64,000 nucleotides of DNA from Terriglobales bacterium (GTDB lineage Bacteria > Acidobacteriota > Terriglobia > Terriglobales > Acidobacteriaceae): the NCBI GenBank assembly GCA_025936825.1, contig JAICSO010000012.1:1-64000 (forward strand). The letters run 5' to 3'. Below the pieces are notes generated by a model, which was not told the origin of the DNA, did no database searches, and worked only from the letters and a program-made list of their open reading frames with translations. Below are positions 1 to 5,921 of this stretch, one piece after another. How positions within the stretch are numbered: position 1 is the stretch's first letter; each line of letters opens with the position of its first letter. The position numbers and the translations under genes were made by a program.

Positions 1-52
1 AGGACGCTGCGCTCTGAACGCGGAAATCGTGGTTCGAGTCCACGGGAGGGAG
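1..52 (+). tRNA. tRNA-Gln(CTG), 5' end outside the window
   Basis: The anticodon arm (7-23) has five stem pairs and a seven-base loop with CTG at 14-16. The T arm (28-44) has a standard TTC loop. The 3' acceptor strand implies a U1-A72 pair and G73 is the discriminator, both typical of glutamine tRNA. Only CC follows the discriminator, so CCA is not fully encoded. The gene is cut by the left edge, so the array extends further left. Confidence 0.85.
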
Positions 53-54
53 CC

Positions 55-128
55 GGAGCTATGGTCTATCGGCAGGATGGCTGATTGTCTCTCAGCAGGG
101 ACGGGTTCAACTCCCGTTAGCTCCGCCA
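55..128 (+). tRNA. tRNA-Asp(GTC)
   Basis: Acceptor strands 55-61 and 118-124 pair, G73 fits aspartate, and CCA is encoded (126-128). The anticodon stem is GCTGA/TCAGC around the loop TTGTCTC, giving anticodon GTC. Position 37, nearly always a purine, is T here. It starts two bases after the preceding tRNA. Confidence 0.88.
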
Positions 129-137
129 TAAGTTTGC

Positions 138-212
138 GGGAGATTCGTCCAGCGGCTAGGACACTGGTCTCCAAATCCAGTTACGAGGGTTCGAGTCCTT
201 CATCTCCCGCCA
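138..212 (+). tRNA. tRNA-Trp(CCA)
   Basis: Acceptor GGGAGAT pairs with ATCTCCC, G73 and encoded CCA follow. The anticodon loop is CTCCAAA, as in standard tryptophan tRNAs, giving anticodon CCA. The innermost pair of the anticodon stem is a T-T mismatch. The T arm (GAGGG/TCCTT-type stem, TTCGAGT loop) is slightly imperfect. Confidence 0.82.
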
Positions 213-215
213 AGA

Positions 216-290
216 GCGAGCATGGTATAGCGGCTGGTGCCTCAGCCTTCCAAGCTGATGACGCGAGTTCGACCCTCGCTGCTCGCTCCA
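216..290 (+). tRNA. tRNA-Gly(TCC)
   Basis: Acceptor GCGAGCA/TGCTCGC, U73 and encoded CCA. The anticodon stem TCAGC/GCTGA encloses CTTCCAA, giving TCC. The D-arm and anticodon arm closely resemble standard bacterial tRNA-Gly(UCC). This one shows no irregular residues. Confidence 0.93.
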
Positions 291-291
291 C

Positions 292-365
292 GCGGAGTTC
301 GTATAGGAGCAGTACCCCGGATCGCCAGTCCGGAAGCACGGGTGCAATTCCCGTACTCCGCTCCA
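292..365 (+). tRNA. tRNA-Gly(GCC) with C33 and G55
   Basis: Acceptor GCGGAGT/ACTCCGC, U73, encoded CCA. The anticodon stem CCGGA/TCCGG is perfect and the loop is TCGCCAG, so the anticodon is GCC but position 33 is C instead of the near-universal U. The T loop reads TGCAATT, so position 55 is G and the usual pseudouridine-55 cannot form. It lies one base after tRNA-Gly(TCC). Confidence 0.88.
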
Positions 366-374
366 AATGTTCGA

Positions 375-450
375 GGCGGTGTAGCCAAGACAGCAAGGCG
401 TCTGCCTGCAAAGCAGATCATCGGGAGTGCAATTCTCCCCACCGCCTCCA
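375..450 (+). tRNA. tRNA-Cys(GCA) with G55
   Basis: Acceptor GGCGGTG/CACCGCC, U73 and encoded CCA fit cysteine tRNA. Anticodon stem TCTGC/GCAGA with loop CTGCAAA gives GCA. The T loop is TGCAATT, the same altered loop as in the neighbouring tRNA-Gly(GCC). Confidence 0.9.
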
Positions 451-471
451 GAGTTGTTAAGGAAGTTTTGT

Positions 472-543
472 GCTGGTGTAGCTCAGTAGGAAGAGCGCGG
501 GCCTCGTAAGTCCGTGATCGGCGTTCGAATCGCCGCGCCAGCT
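472..543 (+). tRNA. tRNA-Thr(CGT)
   Basis: Acceptor GCTGGTG/CGCCAGC. The anticodon stem CGGGC/GTCCG encloses CTCGTAA, giving CGT. The T arm is canonical. Only CC follows the discriminator; the next tRNA begins at once. It shares its first six bases with the next two threonine tRNAs. Confidence 0.88.
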
Positions 544-545
544 CC

Positions 546-620
546 GCTGGTATAGCTCAACGGGAAGAGCAGGCGCACGGTAAGCGCGAGACCGCAGTTC
601 GAGGCTGCGTGCCAGCTCCA
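546..620 (+). tRNA. tRNA-Thr(GGT) with C33
   Basis: Acceptor GCTGGTA/TGCCAGC, discriminator T, encoded CCA. The anticodon stem has four good pairs and a G-G mismatch at 27-43. The loop is ACGGTAA, so the anticodon is GGT with C at position 33 instead of U. Confidence 0.82.
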
Positions 621-628
621 AAAGTTTT

Positions 629-702
629 GCTGGTCTAGCACAGTGGCAGTGCAGAGAGCTTGTACCTCTCCGACGAGTGTTCGATTCACTCGACCAGCTC
701 CA
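629..702 (+). tRNA. tRNA-Thr(TGT)
   Basis: Acceptor GCTGGTC/GACCAGC with encoded CCA. Stem GAGAG/CTCTC encloses CTTGTAC, giving TGT with a normal U33. With the two preceding genes it completes an isoacceptor set for all ACN threonine codons. Confidence 0.88.
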
Positions 703-713
703 GATTGTTTTAT

Positions 714-789
714 GGCGGGATTGGCCGAATGGTTTAGGCACTGGATTGTGGCTCCAGTCACGAGAGTTCGATTCTCTCATCTCGCCCCA
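714..789 (+). tRNA. tRNA-His(GTG)
   Basis: Stem CTGGA/TCCAG encloses TTGTGGC, giving GTG. The extra 5' G (714) can pair with discriminator C73, the hallmark pair of histidine tRNA. CCA is encoded (787-789). The T arm is canonical. Confidence 0.92.
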
Positions 790-792
790 AAT

Positions 793-866
793 GGGCGGTT
801 CGTATAAGGGGATTACCCACGGCCTGCACCCGTGAAATGCGAGTTCAAGTCTCGCACCGTCCACCA
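793..866 (+). tRNA. tRNA-Ala(TGC) with C33
   Basis: Acceptor GGGCGGT/ACCGTCC contains a G3-U70 wobble pair, the alanine identity element, with A73 and encoded CCA. The perfect anticodon stem CACGG/CCGTG encloses CCTGCAC: anticodon TGC, with C rather than U at position 33. The T loop is normal (TTCAAGT). Confidence 0.86.
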
Positions 867-871
867 GATTT

Positions 872-945
872 GGCTCGTGAACTCGACGGAAGAGTGCTGG
901 TCTGAAAAGCCGCTGGACACGGTTCAATTCCGTGACGAGCCACCA
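872..945 (+). tRNA. tRNA-Phe(GAA)
   Basis: Acceptor GGCTCGT/ACGAGCC, A73, encoded CCA. The anticodon loop is CTGAAAA, giving GAA with U33 present. The anticodon stem has a C-C mismatch at 27-43 and two G-U pairs. The T arm CACGG/CCGTG is perfect. Confidence 0.85.
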
Positions 946-949
946 AGAT

Positions 950-1028
950 CGGGGAGTGGCCTAGCTTGGTTCAAGGCGCGTGCCTTGGGAGCACGAGATC
1001 GGGAGTTCGAATCTCCCCTCCCCGACCA
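950..1028 (+). tRNA. tRNA-Pro(TGG)
   Basis: Acceptor CGGGGAG/CTCCCCG with the C1-G72 pair and A73 expected for proline, and encoded CCA. Stem CGTGC/GCACG encloses CTTGGGA, giving TGG. It is the last gene of the uninterrupted array; a second, damaged TGG proline tRNA lies 1.65 kb further on. Confidence 0.92.
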
Positions 1029-1086
1029 GCATTTAATCACGCACAAGGTTAGGAAACGGACTACACAAAAATGCTCGGAGACAAAA

Positions 1087-2604
1087 ATGCAAAATCAGGA
1101 CACTCGACTGCTATTTGATAGGTGTGTGAGGAATGCCCGATGTTTGCTCGATTCCGCAAAGGACCTTAGTCACGATGATAGCCGACTGCATATTGCTCAC
1201 CACCTGACAATCTTGGCGCTCGAAGAGATCGGAAAGGGAGTAATCGTCCTAATTCATGGTGAGGCACTTACCGACAAACTAGGGTGGCTGGATGATCATG
1301 TAAAGAAAATCTTTTGGGCGCTCTGGTCCTTTGCCTTGAGCAAGAAAAGCGTCAGCTCAAGCGAAATTGCGACTCTGAAACACGCTGCGCGAGGCATGCA
1401 TGAATTTCGACTGCGGGCATTATATGTGGACGTCGCTCGCGAAAAGAACGAAATCGTGGATCGGGCGCTATTGGACAGCCTACTGGCGATTACAGAAGCG
1501 CGCCTCTCGTCTGAGGAAATCGCGCATCCGGCCGAGCTGACCAGTGATGAAAAACTGATCCTCGACTGGTTCTTGGCCCACGGCGACGATCCGCGAGTGC
1601 AGTCGATAATGTATAGCAGCGAGAGTTTTGACTACTTAGATTCTGCACAGGGCAATGTACGCGCCTGGATCAAATGGATAAAGGACAAACACGAGTATTG
1701 GGAGCAATTCAATCTGGAACTGACGAAGAAAGAGATGTCGAGAGTTCCGCAGGAACAGGATACAAAAGTACCAAAGTGGAGAATTGTCGTTCGGCTGCAG
1801 GCGTTAGCACACACCATGAGGCAAAAGGTGTTGGTTGAATGGAATAAGCAAAAATGGCATATCACCCTTTCGGGAGGATCAGGGCAGAAAGAACTTCGGG
1901 TTCAAATTATCTTTCCAAAGCAGATTCCTTTGGAGCATCTCTGGGCCGTCGCATTCAGCGATGTCATGGCTTTCGTTGCGGCTCTGAATATTGGTTCTCG
2001 GGGAATGTTTTGGTGGTACACGCCAGAATTCACCACAGAGTTTTACGAAAGTCTTTACGACGTTGAAAATAACGCTCCCTTCAAAATGAATGCTAGTCCC
2101 TCGCCTGCTCCGGTGTGGGATAAGACCGAACCAATCAATAAACTTGACATCATCAACATCCAGGCTGTCTACATATACATTCAAAACTCGCAGAAACACG
2201 ATCCTGTGATTTTCCACCGTTATCTTAGGGGTCTGGCTCTATTGATGAAGAGCGACCTTTTCCACCCGTTTGCCGGCGACTGTATCCAGGAGTTCTATTT
2301 GGCGCTCCAAGCGTTCTTCAAACAACAGGGATTTTGGGATGGCAGAACAACATTCGAGGATGCGGTGATCTCCAAACTTAACGTACCGGACGACTTGAAC
2401 TTTCGGAGACTGGCGGGGTTAGCCGAGAGTGTTACTAGCAACCCGGCGGCATCGCAGGCCATAACTGGCAGCGATGCAGCAATGGCAAAGATGTACTTTG
2501 ATTCGATCATGATCGGGTGTGCGCGCGATTTCTTGAAAGAGACGTTTGGGAAACAGGTCGATAAGGGTGTGCACCAAGCCGAAACCAAGCCAGCAGGCGC
2601 TTGA
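1087..2604 (+). CDS. AbiV-like HEPN domain protein with long C-terminal extension
   Basis: A 505-residue protein starting at ATG 1087, with GGAG at 1077-1080; longer readings run back through tRNA genes and are rejected. The N-terminal ~110 residues resemble the AbiV abortive-infection family: a helical segment with RLHIAH at 33-38, which fits the HEPN RxxxxH pattern, then EEIGK at 46-50, and further on a segment with HEFRLRALYVD, typical of AbiV proteins. AbiV of Lactococcus is an abortive-infection factor, and many HEPN proteins are RNases. Residues from about 190 to the end match no family I recognise and make it much longer than ordinary AbiV. Base composition is visibly lower in GC than its neighbours. 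Its position between a tRNA array and an RNA repair operon suggests an RNA-directed toxin or defence role; this is inference. Confidence 0.68.
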   Translation: MQNQDTRLLFDRCVRNARCLLDSAKDLSHDDSRLHIAHHLTILALEEIGKGVIVLIHGEALTDKLGWLDDHVKKIFWALWSFALSKKSVSSSEIATLKHAARGMHEFRLRALYVDVAREKNEIVDRALLDSLLAITEARLSSEEIAHPAELTSDEKLILDWFLAHGDDPRVQSIMYSSESFDYLDSAQGNVRAWIKWIKDKHEYWEQFNLELTKKEMSRVPQEQDTKVPKWRIVVRLQALAHTMRQKVLVEWNKQKWHITLSGGSGQKELRVQIIFPKQIPLEHLWAVAFSDVMAFVAALNIGSRGMFWWYTPEFTTEFYESLYDVENNAPFKMNASPSPAPVWDKTEPINKLDIINIQAVYIYIQNSQKHDPVIFHRYLRGLALLMKSDLFHPFAGDCIQEFYLALQAFFKQQGFWDGRTTFEDAVISKLNVPDDLNFRRLAGLAESVTSNPAASQAITGSDAAMAKMYFDSIMIGCARDFLKETFGKQVDKGVHQAETKPAGA

Positions 2605-2682
2605 TGCGTGCGTCGGCCTGATTTTCGATTTCGTGAACTAAAGGGTAAGCCAGAGATGGCCGAAAAGCCCTCTCTTAAAGAT

Positions 2683-2757
2683 CCGGGCGTAGAGTAGCGC
2701 CCACCCACATGCCTTGGGAGCATGTTCAGGCAGGTTCAACTCCTGCCACCCGGACCA
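2683..2757 (+). tRNA. Degenerate tRNA-Pro(TGG)-like gene
   Basis: The anticodon arm (2708-2724, CATGC/GCATG around CTTGGGA) and T arm are intact, A73 and CCA are encoded, and C1-G72 fits proline. However acceptor pair 6-67 is C-A and the 18 bases between acceptor and anticodon stem do not form a normal D arm; they can instead pair with the acceptor strand. It is probably a decaying or non-canonical tRNA. It shares a 13-base anticodon-arm core with the intact tRNA-Pro on the other side of the AbiV-like gene. Confidence 0.6.
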
Positions 2758-2801
2758 TAGTTTCAACCTTGCTTTGCACGTGGAGATGAACTGCACATTC
2801 G

Positions 2802-2807
2802 TATAAT
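2802..2807 (+). promoter_or_regulatory. Consensus -10 box (TATAAT) immediately upstream of hen1
   Basis: A perfect TATAAT ends only six bases before the hen1 ATG at 2814, so a transcript from it would begin at or next to the start codon. A TTGCAC lies at 2774-2779 but the 22-base spacing is too long for a standard sigma-70 pair. No Shine-Dalgarno sequence is seen before the ATG. Together this suggests a leaderless transcript. Confidence 0.45.
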
Positions 2808-2813
2808 CCGACC

Positions 2814-4214
2814 ATGCTTCTGACGATCACAACGACGCACCAGCCCGCCACCGACTTGGGGTACTTGTTGCACAAGAATCCCTCGAAAGTGCATTCCTTT
2901 GAACTGTCGTTTGGGAAAGCTCATCTGTTTTATCCCGAAGCCACACCCGAGCGATGCACGGCGGCGCTGCTACTTGACGTAGATCCGGTCGGCCTGGTTC
3001 GCGGAAAGCGAGGACAGCACGACGGAGGAACGCTTGATCAGTATGTGAATGATCGTCCGTACGTTCTTTCTTCATTTCTGAGCGTTGCAATGGGACGCAC
3101 TCTGGGAACTGCGATGACGGGACGTAGCAAGGGAAGACAGGAATTGGCGGATCAGGCCATTCCGCTTGTCGCCAACTTGGCAGTCGTGAGCAGTCGTGGA
3201 GGTGAGGGGCTCATAAGAGAACTTTTCGAACCTTTGGGATACACGGTCACGACCGAGCACCATCCGCTCGATGAGAAATTCCCCGAGTGGGGTGACGGGC
3301 CGTATTACGCGGTAAAGCTCGAAGGCACAGTTCGCCTGAAAGACTTACTCAATCATCTGTATGTGCTCGTACCGGTTCTCGATGCCGAAAAGCATTATTG
3401 GATCGGCAAAGACGAAGTGGAGAAACTGTTGCGCAAAGGGCAGGGTTGGCTTGTCTCACATCCGCATAAGGAAGCAATCGTCAGGAGATATCTGCCGCGG
3501 CAGCGGCAACTGGCGCGGGAAGCACTTGCACGCTTAACAGAGGAAGACAATCCAGATCCCGACGCAGCTGAAGAAGCCCATGCAGAGGAAGAGATCAAAG
3601 TTGAAGAGCCGATCCGTCTGTGGCAACAACGAATGGGCGCGGTTGTTGCAGTGTTGCGATCTGTGGGAGCAAAGAGAGTCGCGGACTTGGGATGCGGCGA
3701 AGGCAAGCTTCTGCGAGCACTACTTGATGAGACGTCGTTGGCCGAAATTGTTGGCATGGACGTTTCTTATCGCAGCCTTGAAATCGCCAGCCAGCGGCTG
3801 AAACTTGACCGCATGCCGGCAAAACAGAAGGAACGCTTGAGGCTGATCCACGGTTCACTGATGTACCGCGACAAGCGTTTGGGAGGTTATGACGCGGCGA
3901 CCGTAGTCGAAGTCATTGAGCATCTTGACCCGCCCCGCCTGGCAGCCTTTGAACGAGTGCTATTTGAGTCGGCGCGTCCTAAGACGGTCGTCGTGACGAC
4001 CCCAAACGCCGAATACAACGTCAAGTTCGACACTCTGCCTGCGGGGCAATTCCGCCACAAAGACCATCGCTTCGAATGGACGCGGGAGCAATTCCAGGCT
4101 TGGTCTGGTCGGATGGCAGAACGTTTCGGATACACCGTTCGCTTTCTGCCGGTGGGCGAAGAAGATTCTCAAGTTGGCGCGCCGACTCAGATGGGAGTAT
4201 TCGATCGTGCGTGA
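2814..4214 (+). CDS. hen1: Hen1, RNA 3'-terminal ribose 2'-O-methyltransferase
   Basis: A 466-residue bacterial Hen1. The N-terminal half (about 1-240) is the bacterial Hen1-specific domain, recognisable from its opening and the segment around LDQYVNDRPYVLSS, known to work with the Pnkp ligase module. After an acidic linker comes a class I methyltransferase: SAM motif ADLGCGEGKLL, then the metal-binding set E366-V-I-E369-H370 and H415-K-D-H418, which match the Glu/Glu/His/His site of Hen1 enzymes. In the known pathway Hen1 methylates the 2'-OH at a cleaved RNA 3' end before Pnkp seals it, so the repaired junction resists re-cleavage by ribotoxins. It is the first gene of a four-gene operon and overlaps the next by eight bases. 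Confidence 0.93.
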   Translation: MLLTITTTHQPATDLGYLLHKNPSKVHSFELSFGKAHLFYPEATPERCTAALLLDVDPVGLVRGKRGQHDGGTLDQYVNDRPYVLSSFLSVAMGRTLGTAMTGRSKGRQELADQAIPLVANLAVVSSRGGEGLIRELFEPLGYTVTTEHHPLDEKFPEWGDGPYYAVKLEGTVRLKDLLNHLYVLVPVLDAEKHYWIGKDEVEKLLRKGQGWLVSHPHKEAIVRRYLPRQRQLAREALARLTEEDNPDPDAAEEAHAEEEIKVEEPIRLWQQRMGAVVAVLRSVGAKRVADLGCGEGKLLRALLDETSLAEIVGMDVSYRSLEIASQRLKLDRMPAKQKERLRLIHGSLMYRDKRLGGYDAATVVEVIEHLDPPRLAAFERVLFESARPKTVVVTTPNAEYNVKFDTLPAGQFRHKDHRFEWTREQFQAWSGRMAERFGYTVRFLPVGEEDSQVGAPTQMGVFDRA

Positions 4215-5136
4215 ACGCCACCCCAATCTCATTGTGCCGATCGGCACCCAGGTCGTGACTCGTGTTGAGGTCGTTCCCTCAGGTGGCGGGACGACCCTGC
4301 CGAAAGGGATTGTCGGCGAACTCATCAAAACTCCCGCCGACTCGACTCATGCCTATCGCGTGCGCTTTCCAGACGGCGCGGAGGGAAATCTGCGTCGGCA
4401 CGAATTCTCGTTACTCAAGCACGTCAAGACTGGACCATTGGGTGACCGGGACCGCGTGCTCAAAGAATTCGACCTCTTTGAATTTGTGATCTATCGCTGC
4501 ATCGTCGGATCACATGCGTACGGGTTGAGTCACGAAGAATCGGATGTTGATCGCCGGGGCGTTTATCTGCCTCCCTCCGATCTCCAATGGTGTCTCTATG
4601 GGGTTCCTGAACAACTGGAGAATCCTGAATCCCAAGAAGTCTACTGGGAATTGCAGAAATTTCTTGTTCTGGCGTTAAAAGCAAATCCAAATGTATTGGA
4701 ATGCCTTTACACGCCACTGGTGGAGACCAAAACGCAGCTGGCGAGTGAGCTACTGAACATGCGTGAGGCATTTCTCTCACGTCTCGTGTATCAGACGTAC
4801 AACGGATACGTCCTGTCGCAGTTCAAGAAATTGGAACAGGACTGGCGTGCACTGGGCGAAATCAAGTGGAAACACGCAATGCATCTGATTCGCCTGCTGC
4901 TTTCCGGTATCACCGTTCTGCGGGAAGGATTCGTACCGCTTTCGGTGAAAGAGCACCGAGACAAGCTGCTGGCCATCCGTCGTGGCGACATCGCCTGGGA
5001 CGAGGTCAATGCGTGGAGGCTGGAACTGCACAAGTGTTTCAACCATGCGTATGAGAGGACCAAGTTGCCCGAAATTCCGGATTATCAGCGCGTCAATGAT
5101 TTCTTGGTTGGAGCGAGAAGGAGCATGGTGCGATGA
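4207..5136 (+). CDS. RlaP-type nucleotidyltransferase 1 (Pol beta superfamily)
   Basis: The GTG at 4207 is chosen (309 residues) because GGGAG lies at 4193-4197 and it overlaps the hen1 stop by eight bases; a longer TTG reading from 4174 has no such support. Residues 1-80 look like a small beta-rich, SH3-like domain. From about 90 follows a nucleotidyltransferase core: GSHAYGLSHEESDVDRRG at 101-118, with D113 and D115 as the metal-binding DxD pair, then a helical C-terminal region. This matches the RlaP family, named from its association with RNA repair genes; the exact reaction (nucleotide addition to, or priming of, damaged RNA ends) is not settled. Confidence 0.85.
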   Translation: MRERHPNLIVPIGTQVVTRVEVVPSGGGTTLPKGIVGELIKTPADSTHAYRVRFPDGAEGNLRRHEFSLLKHVKTGPLGDRDRVLKEFDLFEFVIYRCIVGSHAYGLSHEESDVDRRGVYLPPSDLQWCLYGVPEQLENPESQEVYWELQKFLVLALKANPNVLECLYTPLVETKTQLASELLNMREAFLSRLVYQTYNGYVLSQFKKLEQDWRALGEIKWKHAMHLIRLLLSGITVLREGFVPLSVKEHRDKLLAIRRGDIAWDEVNAWRLELHKCFNHAYERTKLPEIPDYQRVNDFLVGARRSMVR

Positions 5137-5921
5137 CGTTTTCAGTCCCGATTCAGGTAAGCCAAGCCGTATCCAATCATCCGTATCCACTGATATTTGC
5201 AACTGTCAGTGGTGCGCACCTTTACGGCTTCGCGTCGCCAGATTCTGATTGGGATCTGCGTGGCGTCCATCTTTTGCCCGCGGCCGAGGTACTCGGGCTG
5301 TTTGATCCTCAGGAAACAATTGAGCAGGAACAAAAAGAGGGTGGAGTCGAGCTCGATCTGGTGACGCACGACGCCCGCAAATTCTTCGGTCTACTTCTAA
5401 AGCGCAACGGTTACGTGCTGGAGCAACTCTACTCGCCTCTGGTTGTCCACACTTCGCCGGAGCACAAGGAACTGAAGGAGATCGCGAAGGGCTGTATCAC
5501 TCGCTACCATTCTCATCATTATTTGGGGTTCGCGGCCACTCAGTGGGAGTTGTTTGAGAAAGAGCAACCTCGACGGATCAAACCTCTGCTGTACACCTAT
5601 CGTGTGCTGCTTACGGGTATCCATCTGGTGAACACCGGGGAAGTAGAAGCGAATCTCGTACGCCTCAATGAGGAATTTCGCTCGACCGGGATATCAGAGC
5701 TAATTGCTCGCAAGAGCTCTGGCAAAGAACAGTCAACCTTGGCGGATGCCGATGTTGACGCGCACCGTCGCGAGTATGAGCGCCTGCGATCTGAATTAGA
5801 GGTTGCGGCCGAGCAGTCTCATTTACCGGAAGCCCCGAGCGCGAGGGCGGCTCTGTCGGACCTTCTGGTTCGGCTTCGCCGCACCACCTACGACCACGGG
5901 GCTCGGAGGCAGCGCTCTTGA
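5133..5921 (+). CDS. RlaP-type nucleotidyltransferase 2 (Pol beta superfamily)
   Basis: A 262-residue protein whose ATG overlaps the stop of the preceding gene (ATGA), indicating translational coupling. The core motif is GAHLYGFASPDSDWDLRG at 27-44, with D39 and D41 as the catalytic DxD pair, followed by a conserved GYVLEQLYSPLVV segment and a helical C-terminus with RIKPLLYTYRVLLTG. It is a diverged paralogue of the upstream gene but lacks the N-terminal SH3-like domain. Two different RlaP copies in one operon suggest a heterodimer or separate substrates; this is inference. Confidence 0.85.
   Translation: MTFSVPIQVSQAVSNHPYPLIFATVSGAHLYGFASPDSDWDLRGVHLLPAAEVLGLFDPQETIEQEQKEGGVELDLVTHDARKFFGLLLKRNGYVLEQLYSPLVVHTSPEHKELKEIAKGCITRYHSHHYLGFAATQWELFEKEQPRRIKPLLYTYRVLLTGIHLVNTGEVEANLVRLNEEFRSTGISELIARKSSGKEQSTLADADVDAHRREYERLRSELEVAAEQSHLPEAPSARAALSDLLVRLRRTTYDHGARRQRS

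Noticed and set aside
29-927. Several ORFs of 60-156 residues on both strands in the tRNA array
   Set aside because: All overlap well-formed tRNA genes and their translations have no protein-like character.
832-1086. N-terminal extension of the AbiV-like ORF back to 832
   Set aside because: It runs through the tRNA-Ala, tRNA-Phe and tRNA-Pro genes; the ATG at 1087 has a ribosome site and begins the domain.
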